NCBI GenBank assembly: GCA_019155205.2
Contig: JAHNZQ020000092.1
Location: 1,471,890-1,524,682 of the forward strand
DNA: 52,793 nt
Direction of reading: 5' to 3'
From: Gracilaria vermiculophylla
Lineage: Eukaryota; Rhodophyta; Florideophyceae; Gracilariales; Gracilariaceae
The notes beneath the pieces are model-generated. The model ran no database searches, was not told where the DNA came from, and saw only the letters and a program-made list of their open reading frames with translations. Positions 42,352 through 52,763 of the stretch are shown here, one piece after another. The translations under genes and the position numbers were made by a program. The first letter of the stretch is position 1. Each line of letters starts with the position of its first letter.

Positions 42352-42906
42352 TGTGGTAATGTCATCCCTCCTTTCGAGGTAGTAGAGCACACCGTCCGAT
42401 AGGAGTTCTGGCTGACTCAAAAGTTGCAGGTTCCTAAAGGTGGTCTCCGGTATCCGCTGTCGCGGGCCGGGGGAATTCTTAAAGGGGATTTGCAAACATC
42501 AAGTGGAGGGGGAGGTTCATTGGGAGGAGAATGCTCCTACAGGCGCTTCTATGATGCGACCTGGGGATCGGCGGCTTAGAAACGCGAGGACGATCGACGA
42601 GAGTCTCCACCCGGAAAAGTAGATGAAGACTCAAGGGCACTTGTATTTAATTTCTAAGAGTTGGAGCTCGACCGGTAGATTACGTGTCAAGGCGGGAGCC
42701 CTCCTCGGCAGGTCTCACTACTGTAGTAATTACCTGCATACATTAACTAAAATAAATAATACTTCTACCGTCTCTTAAGGATACTGTAGCGCAAGTGGGC
42801 GGAATTATGCACCACGTGGCTCAGTTAATAAAATACGAGCCCTCCTTGGGAATATCACGCCTTAAAGCCACACCATCGTATTTCCTTAGGAGCCAAAGTA
42901 CCATAT
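42352..42906 (-). repeat. 3' LTR of Gypsy B
   Basis: Reverse copy of the 552-bp family: starts TGTGGTAATGTCATCCC on plus (LTR end) and finishes ...GGAGCCAAAGTACCATA (LTR start), directly next to the purine run AGGAAAGGGG of the minus strand. Confidence 0.85.
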
Positions 42907-43247
42907 AACCCCTTTCCTAAATTGCACCACTTCCTCGAGGTGCATCTTCCGATTCCGTGATCCCCGGGGTGGCTCCTATAGTTGTTGATGCAAGCGCGGC
43001 CGCCGGCGATTAACACATTCTATCTTTCAGGCATTCCTTCGTACTGCCTTACTCCTGAGCGGCGTACCACCGCAGGCTCTTGTTTTATCCCTTGCGGTGT
43101 TTGTGGGCCCTGTTCCTCCTGAACCCGGCTGCATCTCCACCTCTTTGGCGTAGCCCGTTAATGCTCCGGCGCCAGTCGGCGGCGTGAGCTTCCGCGCACT
43201 CCAGCGTGTCGTGCGCGGTGCCGGCGTGCGGCCTCCGTGGCTGGAGC

Positions 43248-44473
43248 ATGGGTCAGTTCAGAGAGGACACTGACTACCTCAAGGCACTTGCCGCTCCGAC
43301 GCCTCCGAGAATTCTCCTTCTGGGAACACCCGATTCATCGCGTCCGTGCATTCCGTCTCCCTGAAGGTGCATCGTCTCATAATCTTCTCGTCCGCGCCCC
43401 CTTCGGCCTATACTGGATATGAACTTACGCCCCGCTATGGTGCTCTATGCTTCGCCTGCGGAGCGTTCCAGTTTCCGCACCGCCGTCACCTCCGGTGTCA
43501 CCTACTCCTTCCTTCGCTCTGCCGACCTCCACGGCAGAGCCTCCAGAGCCCCGTCTGGAAGCTTCTATCTCTGCTGGTCCGCCGTCCGCGCCTCCTCCCG
43601 TGGCGGTTGTTGCGCCGTCAACGGAGGGGGCTGTAGTACAGTAGCTTCTAAGGGAAAAGCGGTGGTGTGGCCTTATGGCGTGATATTCCTAAGGAGGGCT
43701 CGTATTTTATTAGCTGCGCCACTTAGTCCATAATTCCGCCCACGTGCGGTACAGTATCCTAAAGGGACGGTAAAAGTATTATATATTTTAGTTAATTTAT
43801 GCAGGTAATTATTACAGTAGTGAGACCTGCCGAGGCGGGCTCCCGCCTTTATACTTAATCTAACGGTTAAGCTCTACCTCTCGGGAGGTAAAGACAAGCA
43901 CCCTTGCGTCTTCATCTACTTTTCCGGTTGGAGTCTGTCGTCGATCATCCTCAGGTTTCTAAGCCGCCGATCCCCAGGTCCCATCATAGCAGCGCCTGTA
44001 GGAGCATTGTCCGCCTAGTGAATCTTCCCCTTCACTTGGTGTTTGCGGATCCCCTTTAAAAATTCCCCCGCCTCGCGACAGCGGATACCGGAGACCACCT
44101 TTAAGAACACGCACCTTTGGAGTCAACAAAAACTCCTAACGGACGTTGTGCTTTACTACCTTGGGAGGAGGGCTGACAGTACCACAGTGGCCACTTCGGG
44201 TGCACCGTCGGGCGGAATATCCTCTGCGGGTCTGGGTTCTGCCTTCCAGGAGTTGGTGCAGGCGTGCCAGGTGACAGGCCGTCCTCCTCCGACTTCTCCC
44301 GTAAAGGCTCTGCGCGAGGCGCGTGCCTTGGTCTTAGAACTCACAAGGCCTGGGCAGACCGAGCCTCGATGGTGGCCATCAGGGAAAGCCTGTCGGGGTT
44401 CTTCGAGAGCCAGGCGCTCACGGCAAAAGCTCGCCTCGAAGCGGAGTACATGATGCGATTTGGTGACCTGTAG
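43248..44473 (+). pseudogene. Opposite-strand ORF of Gypsy B, split by a solo LTR
   Basis: Plus strand, against pol. Candidate start MGQFREDTDYLKALAAPTPP at 43248; a frame change near 43370; then a Pro/Ala-rich part (VSAPPSPPVSPTPSFALPTS ... EPPEPRLEASISAGPPSAPP) to 43631. After the inserted LTR (43632-44186) it continues SGGISSAGLGSAFQELVQAC ... GRPPPTSPVKALREAR, one frame change, DRASMVAIRESLSGFF ... LTAKARLEAEYMMRFGDL, stop 44471-44473. This is the protein of the Gypsy A antisense ORF, and AATAAAA follows about 45 bases after the stop (44518-44524) as there. Many differences between the two copies are in third codon positions. Function unknown. Confidence 0.6.
43632..44186 (+). repeat. Solo Gypsy LTR inside the opposite-strand ORF
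   Basis: 555 bp, starts TGTAGTACAGTAGCTTCT and ends GACAGTACCACA. Flanks ggggc (43627-43631) and gtggc (44187-44191) are a target duplication with one change. The ORF resumes at once on the far side. Confidence 0.8.
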
Positions 44474-44769
44474 GTGATGGAACCCTAGCGATGGGAGTGA
44501 GTTCCCGGTAGCGGCGGAATAAAAGATCCTTTAGTTGGAGCAGAAGCTCCATGACGGTAGTTGCAATACGAATGGGCCGTGCCCACGCGCCCAGCGACTC
44601 GAAGTGCCCCGACCAGAGCGTGCGAAAAGCGAGCAACAGCATCCTGGAGGGTAATAGGATGACTCCAGGCAGGGGATAGACGGCGGGGGCGATAAATAAC
44701 TCCGGTTGGGGGCCCCCTCTCTACTTCCTAAACGAAAGCGCCTATGTGGAAAGGCGTTTCCGCACCAGA

Positions 44770-46409
44770 ATGACGTGGTATCACCTAAGGAAGGTCTTCG
44801 GGATACGTTCCGGAGGTTCTTCCGTGTTGTCCTTTGAGGTGGACCCATACCAGTGGACGCGGTACACTATTCCTGCAGGGGTTTGTCGGTGGGAGACGAT
44901 ATGGTCCACCGCATAGAGGATGTCACCTTCAGGGGTATTGATGGCATCGGGAGCCTCCGGTAATGGTTCTCGGAGAGCGGTGATGCGGTTACCAGTATCC
45001 CGTGGTGTCGTCACTCCTGAGGTGGTCGGATGATGAACTTTTGCGCGTGGTCCCTGAGGTGGGGTGGCGGGCATTCCTGAGGGGCTGAGCATCGGGACTT
45101 CCGTCACACATTCACGGGAGACCACGTCTCTGAGCCCGATTTCCTCAATGGCAACGGTGTCCCTCTAGGTGGCCAGGACGTTTTAAGGCCCCGAGGTGGT
45201 CGGCGCTAACTTGCGCGTGACGTCCGGCGGTTCGTTGGATGTCTTTCCAGGTTTGTTGAGGAAAACCTCGTCACCTTCCTTCAGGTAAGGGCATTCCTTC
45301 ACCTTCCAGTCGAAGTTCTGTTTTTATCTCCTCTGCGAGGTGTTTAGTCTCTTCTTTGCGAGGGAGAGTAAATTGTCATATCGCCTTAGGATGGAGCGTT
45401 TGGTTTGCGCCACTGTTGATGCCTGGGGCCCATCCGACGGGTGCACCGAGTAGCGTGCCGCAATGACGGCACTTGGCGGAATGCGCGAGAGCACCAGTTT
45501 GAAAGGAGCGGTCCCCATGGAGCGGTTCACTTGCAGGTTGTATGCATACGTGAGGGGGCCCACATATGTGTCCCAATCATTCTGGTCCTCCGCGATGTAG
45601 TGCTTCACCCTCGAGTCGATGATCTTGTTGAACCTTTCCGCCTGTCCGTTGGTCTGGGGGTGATAAGCAGTTGTAAACAACTGTTTTATCCCCAGCATTC
45701 TGGAGACGGCGCTGAAGAGCTTCGCCGCGAATCGGGGGCCATTTTTCATGAGGAGGTACAGCGGTGTCCTATAGGGGTAAACCCAATACTCCGGAAAGGC
45801 GTCGGCAGTCACGGCTGCAGCGGTGCTTTGGAGGCGGACGCCACTCGTGATCTTCGAGAAACGATCAGTGATCCCGAGGATAAACCGGTGCCCTCGCTTC
45901 GTTTTGGGGAGGCTGCCCAAGATGTTTATCGCGACAATCTCCAAAGGTCCTAAGGGTGGGAACAGAGGGAACGGCGTCCGGTGGTTCCGTACATTCCTCC
46001 TCGCGGCGACGCAGGAGTAGCAATCCGCCACCGTTTGGAAGGCGTCATTAGCCAGTTTCGGTCAGTAGAACTCCCTCCGCATGGTGAAATACATCCAAGA
46101 ACCACCGGGATGTCCGGCTAGGCGAGAATAGTGCGAAAGATACAGCATTCTCGCCCGTAGTTTCGTCGTGACCACTTTTTGGATAGCTACATCCCGGAAA
46201 GCGCGGCGTACAAGTACAACATCCCGGTCAGCATCGAATGACGATATTAGACTCCACACAGTGGCGAGGCGCTCCTTGGAGTATTCATCCGTACTCTGCT
46301 CTTTCAGGAACTCCACTGCGGTGATGGGGAGAGCTTCTTTCTCCTCCTCAACAAGAGCCATCACCTTAGGGAGTCCAATATACCTTCCTCCAGGTTCATA
46401 GCATTCCAC
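44770..46409 (-). pseudogene. Gypsy B integrase with C-terminal chromodomain (broken)
   Basis: Zinc region (46062-46409 into 46031): MLYLSHYSRLAGHPGGSWMY, TMRREFY, a stop, then TVADCYSC. Core (45324-46031): IVAINILGSLP with Asn for the first Asp; LLMKNGPRFAAKLFSAVS with K-N-G for D-N-G; TAYHPQTNGQAERFNKII with the Glu. A gap with stops, then the chromodomain at 44781-44930: YAVDHIVSHRQTPAGIVYRV and HWYGSTSKDNTEEPPERIP. The changed acids should block integration. Confidence 0.85.
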
Positions 46410-46559
46410 CAGATCCTTCTTTCACGTCGGCGTCCTGGATGACCAGACACGGGATGGTGTCCTCCACGGGTGTTTTGTCTTCACCCTCGGTGTAGATTCG
46501 CCAGAGCGCGTCCGCTGCCTGGTGTTTTATGCCTGGACGGTGGACGATGTCAAATTAGA

Positions 46560-47390
46560 ACTCCAGGAGGCGTAGCCTCCACCTTTCTAAGCGGCCGTAT
46601 GCATCCCTCACAGACAGTATCCACTTCAGTGGTGCGTGGTCCACCCTTAAGGTGAAGTGCGCGCCTTCCAGATTTGGGCATAAAAACAAAACCGCCTACA
46701 CGATGGCGAGACATTCGTGCTCCGATGTGAAATAGTTCCGTACCGTTGATGTGAGGCTGCGACTCCAGTATCCGATGTGTTGTAGTCCATCTTCAGGTTG
46801 CTCCTGTAGGAGGGCACATCCGGCCTTGTATTTACAGGCGTCAGTGTCCAGCACCATTCGGCCGTGACGGTTCGGAAGTACCAAGATTGGTGGCTTTATT
46901 ATTCTCCTCTTCAAAGTGTTAAACGCTTCAAACTCCTCGTCCGTCAAGATAGCCAATTGCCTCGGCTTGTTATTCTTAAAGAGGCGGTTAACGGCGCCGC
47001 AATATGGGAGACATTCGGGACAAACCGCCAGAAGACATTACACACCCAAGGAAGGAGTGAAACCCCGTCTAGTTTGTGGGAGGGTGAGCTTCCTTGAAGG
47101 CGTCCTGAGGTTTTGTGGAAACCTGTCGGTGGTTCAAGAGCACAACGTGCCCCAGATAATCCATAGAGGACTTGAAAAAGAAAAATTTCTCCAGATTCAA
47201 GGTGAGTCCAGAATCCTTCAGGAGTTGGAGCTTGTGCTTCACATGAATAGAGTGCTCCTCCACGCTGCGGGAGTATATGATGATATCATCAACATACACC
47301 ACGGCGTAATGTCACTTCACCTTTGACAGGATTATATCCACCGCCCGCTGGAGCGTAGTGGGTGCATTATTCAATCCGAATGGCACTACC
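46560..47390 (-). pseudogene. Gypsy B reverse transcriptase end and RNase H (broken)
   Basis: RT starts in PFGLNNAPTTLQRA at the truncation point, then MVYVDDIIIYSRSVEEHSIH with an intact YVDD, and SSMDYLGHVVLLNHRQVSTK. A frame change near 47070 leads to DEEFEAFNTLKRRIIKPPIL, MVLDTDACKYKAGCALLQEQ, YFTSEHECLAIV and, after a stop, LRVDHAPLKWILSVRDAYGR with LERWRLRLLEF and RPGIKHQAADAL: a full RNase H series. Confidence 0.85.
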
Positions 47391-47418
47391 ATTCGGATTA
47401 AATAATGCACCCACTACG
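47354..47418. repeat. Fold-back at the Gypsy B / piggyBac junction
   Basis: 47354-47383 and 47389-47418 are 30-nt inverted copies with one mismatch and 5 bases (cacta) between them. The left arm is RT coding sequence of Gypsy B (PFGLNNAPTT); the right arm is its inverted copy, after which piggyBac coding sequence begins. Confidence 0.9.
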
Positions 47419-48165
47419 TGGTCTGTGAATCATCGAGAGATGCCATGAAGCTTATGGCGGTACTTTGGGTTGATAGGCAGAGACGATACTTTATTAGCTC
47501 CTGTTCAGTAACCTCGCCGGGTGAGGTCATTGAGAGATCGAGGTGGAGGAAGGATGACGAGATCACGAGGAGGGTAGATTTTCGCGTTGACATCCCGCAA
47601 GTAGCAGAAGACTACTACAAGACGTGTGGACAAATCGACAGACACAATCGCAGTCGGCAAAATTTCTCTAGATTTGGAGAACGTATTCGAAGTCAAGTCC
47701 CGGGCCCTCAGAGTTAACACCAAGCTGCTATCCGTGTGCATCTGTGACGCCTGGCTTGTGTATAAACACTCAATGGGTCCGCGCGTCACGATGTCTCAGA
47801 CATTGTTTTATGAAAAACTGGCAGAAAGTCTGATTGAGCACTCGTACAAAGGTGTGGGTACACGCGGCACGGATGTGGACATCCCTCGTGATGAACGTAT
47901 GCAAGAAGGCCTGCGCGGGGCGGGCCAACATCTGACGCCGACGAGTCGCAAGCGGAAGCGAGCCGAGGGGTCTATGACTAATGCGATCTACCAAAGACAG
48001 TGCAGTGTATGCAAAACAATGAATAAATCCAAGTTTATTTGCTCTGGGTGTCGTGATGAGCGAAAAGATAACGTTTTTCTCTGCCACTCTGACACTAGTC
48101 GCCATTGTTATATCCTTCATGTACGGGACTTCCATGATGTCGTTACCTCGAAGATAGGTCGTTAA
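47419..48165 (+). pseudogene. piggyBac transposase 1, C-terminal half (frame-shifted)
   Basis: Reads WVDRQRRYFISSCSVTSPGE, VDIPQVAEDYYKTCGQIDRH, then a one-base excess near 47660 shifts the frame to LDLENVFEVKSRALRVNTKL, CICDAWLVYKHSMGP and the Cys-rich end CSVCKTMNKSKFICSGCRDE with CHSDTSRHCY, like the zinc-binding tail of piggyBac transposases. The Asp of GQIDRHN stands where piggyBac has the third catalytic Asp (GVDxxD) and is kept here. Confidence 0.85.
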
Positions 48166-48334
48166 TGCATAGGGAGCACAAATATGCCAGCAATGTATGG
48201 GGCTTGTGGGCAACGTGCCGGGCCAAATGGAAAAAAGCAACCATTGTTTTAAGCGGCACTTTTCAATCTAGTCTACCTCATATGAGGTAGTCGGGTACAT
48301 CATATGAGGTAGACGCCCTGGTCAACAGACACTA
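47419..48334 (+). mobile_element. piggyBac-like element 1, 3' half
   Basis: Contains the C-terminal half of a transposase and the right end of the element. The end reads ...AACAGACACTA and is followed by TTAA (48335-48338), the piggyBac target. Two subterminal repeats (48275-48288 and 48298-48311) carry CATATGAGG; the first is the perfect 14-bp palindrome ACCTCATATGAGGT. The left half was lost at the Gypsy B junction. Confidence 0.8.
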
Positions 48335-48416
48335 TTAAGTGCTGTATTCTTGTTGATTCTTTTTGCACATCAACTGAAAAACTAATCAAAAACTTGTCGT
48401 GCTCCATGAGCAACCT

Positions 48417-48463
48417 AAAGTATGTAGTGAGCAGTCATGCCATGACTGCTCATTACATACTTT
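48417..48463. repeat. 47-bp near-perfect palindrome
   Basis: Arms 48417-48439 and 48441-48463 (23 nt each, one mismatch) around a single C. It lies about 80 bases right of the piggyBac 1 end and could form a hairpin or be a tiny foldback element. Confidence 0.85.
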
Positions 48464-49869
48464 CTGGTGAGCAAAAACCGCGGTGAAAGGCCCTTCCCAT
48501 ACCATCTTGCAAAAATCTCCATGAGAAAGACGATGGTAACATTATTTTCATAGCTTCGAAAAGCATGGCGCCAAAAGGGCCCAACATCCAAGGTCCGTAG
48601 GGCGAAGGCGAGACAGTTCAAGACGACAAACACCGCAATGACCCCATCGGTGGCTGGGTGAATGGGGACGAAATCGAGCTTGACAGCAAAGGGGAGCGGC
48701 CCGGCGGGAACATATTGCGGAGGATGGGTCTTTTGCCGGCCAAAAAGACCAGGCGCTGAGCGGAGGACAGTCTGACACGCAGCGGTTGAGTCAGGTCGGT
48801 GATGGTAGCTTTCGACAGGGTAGTGCCTGCAGTGGCCACCGGCAGGGATCGTTTCCCACTAGAGTGAAGCGGTGAAGATGGGATGGAACGAAGATGGCAC
48901 GATCGGCGCGTGAAGGCGACAGGCCCGTAAAGGGTGAAGACAAACGCAAACATATCACGGAGAACGCAACAGGTAGTTCAGCCGCCGTAGAGAGGGTGTC
49001 CTCTCGTAGATGCGCACAGGGGGAGGTGGGCGTGGTCGCGCATCCGGCTTAGACCAGAGCGCGACGAAGGCAGCGACCCAAGGTGTCGCGACAACACGGC
49101 GGAGCGTTGGGCGGAGGCGGCGCAAGCCGTGGCGGTGGCGTGACGCGTGCACACTGGTGCGGTGCATGTGGACCAAGCATGCGGTGCATGTGGAGCAAGC
49201 ATGCGGTGCATGTAGACCAAGCATGCGGCGCATCACGGCGCACGCGTGGCTTCGAGCGCACAAGAGTCCACGCATGACAACGACGGCGAGCGCGTCAGCG
49301 GCGCGTAGTCCGCAGCGAGTACCTGCCGTACGGCGTCGAGCGCCGACTCGTTGGCGGTTTTTCAACGATTGGGTGATCGCTCTGTGTGATCGAGGGTACG
49401 GGAGGTGAAAAAGAGAGGCAAAAATTGACAAATAAGTTGCGGCAAGAGAGCCTGTGGTTTACAATGCATGAGCAAGAGTAGAAGCGGGCTTAAGGGATGC
49501 GGAGCCGGATGGGTGCGCGGAAGGTGTATGAGAACGGCGAAAGCTGCCCGATGTACTTCTATGCTATAAAGTTCAGAGAGACAGACGCAGAACCCGTGTG
49601 CGCGAGGGTTAGTATTGGTATCCTGCTGTAGTTTGCTCGTTTGCGTAGTGGGTTCTCGAACGTACCCCCAAGAGCAGAGGAGTAAACTTCATTTCTACTC
49701 ACATTCAATGGCCGCTAAAATAGAAACTAGGACAAAACTGCAATGAACGAATATCAGGGAGGGCGGGGTGAAGGTCTTTTTTCTAAGAATCGGTAATGCA
49801 CGCCGAGCAACCAGCGCATAGAGCAAAAATTGTAGATTTTTTGGTTTTTAATTTCCACGCATTGCGTTC
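48464..49869. other. GC-rich DNA between the piggyBac elements
   Basis: Several overlapping open stretches on the minus strand (48415-48633, 48548-48778, 48618-48953, 48955-49431) have no recognised domain, and some overlap a short tandem repeat. They may be pieces of a decayed gene or chance frames in GC-rich DNA. A TATA-like TATAAAG at 49564 is noted without further support. Confidence 0.4.
49161..49226. repeat. Minisatellite, three 22-bp units
   Basis: Three consecutive units of GGTGCATGTGGACCAAGCAT plus GC, with one change each in units two and three. No spacers. Confidence 0.9.
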
Positions 49870-52763
49870 TAGTGTCAATTGTACCGACGTCCTCATATGA
49901 GGCCAAAAGGTCTCATATGAGGCCAATCTTAAACTAAAAATTTCGCAACTTTTTTTTTCGTCATTCCCTCCCGGTCCATATGAATAGGTCTGTGTATGGA
50001 TGTAGAAGAGCAGCGAAGTCAAACTTGTAAAGAATTGCGAAAGCACTTGACCCTACAAGCGAAAACATATCCACCTCCAGAATCCAGACCTCAAAAATGA
50101 CCCACCCAACTGATGCACGTCTCATTCCCGGAAATGACGTTCATTGTCCTGCGTCACTGGTTACGTCAGCCAGTGAGTGTAAGCGACTGTTCGGATCTGC
50201 CTGGAAGACTAAAAAATTTTCAGGCACCGTTATTGAAGTCATTGTGTCCGAACTCAATGGCCGTCGTCAGAGGTCGGTCACGGCGGATTGGAATATCCGG
50301 GATCGTGTCAGGCGCGTGACAATGAAACTTGTCAATGTCAAGGCAGGAACCGCTCCTGTATTGACAGAAGTCCATTTGGACGAAAATGAAGAACGGATGC
50401 CGATTCAAGCGATAGCCAACGTTGACACAGCTGTAGTCACCCCGAGTATCGTTACACCCAGAGAGAATGAGAGCATCGAGATTGAAGGAGATTCGACCAC
50501 TTACGGACGCACATGGAAACTTGAGAATGTTTCCTACCCGCTGAATGGCCCGGTACCGCCGAAGACTTGGAAGGTGATTGACCAAGCAGGCGATGTGCTC
50601 AGTCATGGAAATGCCCCGCGAGATTTCTCTCCGTATGATTTCTTCATGTACAAATTCCCTCTCATGCACCTTTCCGTCATTGTCAGACTGACAAACAGCA
50701 ACCTTGAAGAATCAGGATGTCGAAGTGTCACAAGAGGAGAAATTCTAAAGTTTTTCGGGGTGTTGGTCATGATGACAAAGTTCAAAGTTGGAAACAGAAG
50801 AGACTTGTGGAGAACAACGCCTCTGACAAAGTACGGACCCGTCGCAAACTTCGGACGTTTCATGTCACGTGGAAGATATGACACAATTGTAAGTGCCATA
50901 AGGTTCAGCTCACTATCAGAGGGCTCTGACGAACTCGAGGCTCCGTCCAGATGGTCAGTTGTCAATGGCTTCGTTCATGCCATCAATCAGCACCGGGCAG
51001 AAAAATGTCACTCCATCAGAACATATATGTGTTGACGAGAGCATGTCTCGCTGGTATGGACTTGGCGGGCACTGGATTGACATCGGACTGCCTCACTACG
51101 TGGCTTCAGATCGCAAACCTGAAAATGGATGCGAAATTCGAACTGCGGCCTGTGGACAAAGCGGTATGATGTTGAGGCTTGAAATCGTTGGTGGAGCAGT
51201 CAACTCTCAAGGTCTTGCTTTTGAAGATGAATTTAGTGCATCAGCAGCAGCTACCCTGCGTCTTGTGAAACCCTGGTTGCGAACGGACAGAATTGTGTGT
51301 GGAGATTCTTGGTTTGCATCGGTGTCAACTGCTAAAGCTTTGATGCGATACAAGACACGTTTTATTGGCGTTGTGAAGGGTGGCACACGTCAGTTTCCAA
51401 TGGATTACTTGTCTGCAGTAGAGTTGACTTCTCGCGGTGACCATGTCAGTATGGTTAGCCACAGAGATGGAGATTGCATGAAGTTGCTGGCTCTACTCTA
51501 GATGGACCGCCAGAGAAGATATTTTATTAGTTCGTGCTCAGTGACATGTCCCGGTGAGTCCATCGAGCGAACTAGGTGGAGAAAGGAAGATAACGCAACG
51601 AAGAAGGTACAGTTTCATGTGGACATCCCTCAAGTTGCTGAAACCTACTACAAGACCTGTGGCCAAATCTATAGACACAATAGGAACAGGCAAGATTCAC
51701 TTGATTTGGAGAAGAATTTTGAAGTGAAGACTTGGTCGCTCAGAGTCAACACTACCCTATTGTCTGTTTGTATCGTTGACGCTTGGTTGCTTTACAAACA
51801 TTCGATGGGTCCTCGTAGTTCAATGACAAAAGCTATCTTTTACGAGAAGCTTGCCGTTGGGCTTATTGACAACACATTTGACTGCGTCGGAGTGAGGACA
51901 GCCAATGTTGACCAACTGAGAGACGAGCGCATTCAGGAAGGTGTCAGTGGAATTGGTCTTCATTTAGTCCCTACCAATAAGAAGCGCAAATTGGGAAACG
52001 GTTCAGCCTCCAATGCTACTTACCAAGGACGTTGTCGTATCTGCAAAGATTCAAAGTCAAAGTTTGTTTGCTCAGGTTGTCGGGACGAGCGTGTTGACAA
52101 TATGTATGTCTGTCATCCTGACACAGGTCGTCATTGCTATCGTGACCATCTGCGATCTAGGCATGACACCTCGGACTTCTGAAGGCGTAAAAGTCTGTCT
52201 CTACGCATCTGCGTGCCATCTAAAACTTTTAATGTCAGTTTAGTTCGCAAATAAAATAAAAGTTGAACGGTGCCCTCTACCCGACAACCTGCGTCATCAG
52301 ACATGTATTCTTGCTACTAATCTATTTCGTAATTCCCCTTTATAAGATGTCACCGTATAGTTTCTTATGTCTAAGTGGGCGTCAAAAGACGTATTAGAGA
52401 CAGTAGTTTGTCGAACTGGTCGAGTTTCAATTAAGGAATTTTCGAGTTTCCGGTGGAACCTCCGCGGTGTTGAACCTGCGCATCTATTGCTTCGCAAAGC
52501 AGCAGCCTAACCAGTAGACCACGCTCGCTCGCTGATGTTAAAGTAGTTCTACGTTGTACATGAAGTCTAGACGTTAAGAGGAAGCAGATGATCCGGACGA
52601 AGGAGCACAAGTCTGTTACAACTGTAGTGTATTTTGAGTCATATAGCCGGGCCAAGTAGTAAAAAATCCTAAAATTTTCCGTTACCTGTCTCATTCCAGC
52701 CTGGCCTCATATGAGGCCAAGTCCGGCCTCATATGAGGACAGAGGCCTGGAAGATAGACACTA
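49870..52763 (+). mobile_element. piggyBac-like element 2, full length but mutated
   Basis: About 2.9 kb. Left end TAGTGTCAATTGTACC at 49870; right end the inverse, ...GATAGACACTA at 52763. Inside each end are two CATATGAGG repeats: 49891-49902 and 49911-49922 on the left; 52703-52718 (16-bp palindrome GGCCTCATATGAGGCC) and 52727-52738 on the right. A transposase with three lesions lies between. The flanking bases are gttc on the left, and the right side runs straight into another element end, so TTAA is not preserved. Confidence 0.8.
50097..52182 (+). pseudogene. piggyBac transposase 2 (DDE_Tnp_1_7 type, three lesions)
   Basis: About 690 codons. The N-terminal region includes FSGTVIEVIVSELNGRRQRS and the piggyBac-type block LTKYGPVANFGRFMSRGRYD followed by RFSS. 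The catalytic core has ICVDESMSRWYGLGGHWIDI (first Asp), IVCGDSWFASVSTAKALMRY (second Asp) and TCGQIYRHNRNRQ (third position, Tyr instead of Asp). C-terminal Cys-rich domain: CRICKDSKSKFVCSGCRDER with CHPDTGRHCY. Lesions: one surplus A in the A-run near 51001-51005 shifts the frame; TAG at 51499-51501 replaces the Trp codon seen in element 1 (LWVDRQRR); and the Asp-to-Tyr change. It would cut and paste the element at TTAA; this copy should be inactive. Confidence 0.9.

Larger units (their letters stand above)
42352..47418 (-). mobile_element. Gypsy 'B', chromodomain LTR retrotransposon, 5' end lost
   Basis: Same family as Gypsy A. On the minus strand, from 47390 down: RT, RNase H, integrase, chromodomain, then an opposite-strand ORF, a conserved tail with purine tract and the 3' LTR. 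The 5' part (5' LTR, gag, protease, start of RT) is missing; the element ends in a fold-back next to a piggyBac fragment. A solo LTR of the same family sits in the opposite-strand ORF. Gypsy B keeps better catalytic residues in RT than A. Confidence 0.85.

Noticed and set aside
49161..49226. Short regular repeats considered as CRISPR
   Set aside because: The 22-bp units are directly adjacent with no spacers, and the DNA is eukaryotic. It is a minisatellite.
49010..49431. Cys/His-repeat proteins on the minus strand (HAPHACSTCTACLVH)
   Set aside because: The repeats are simply the translated minisatellite, open in several frames.
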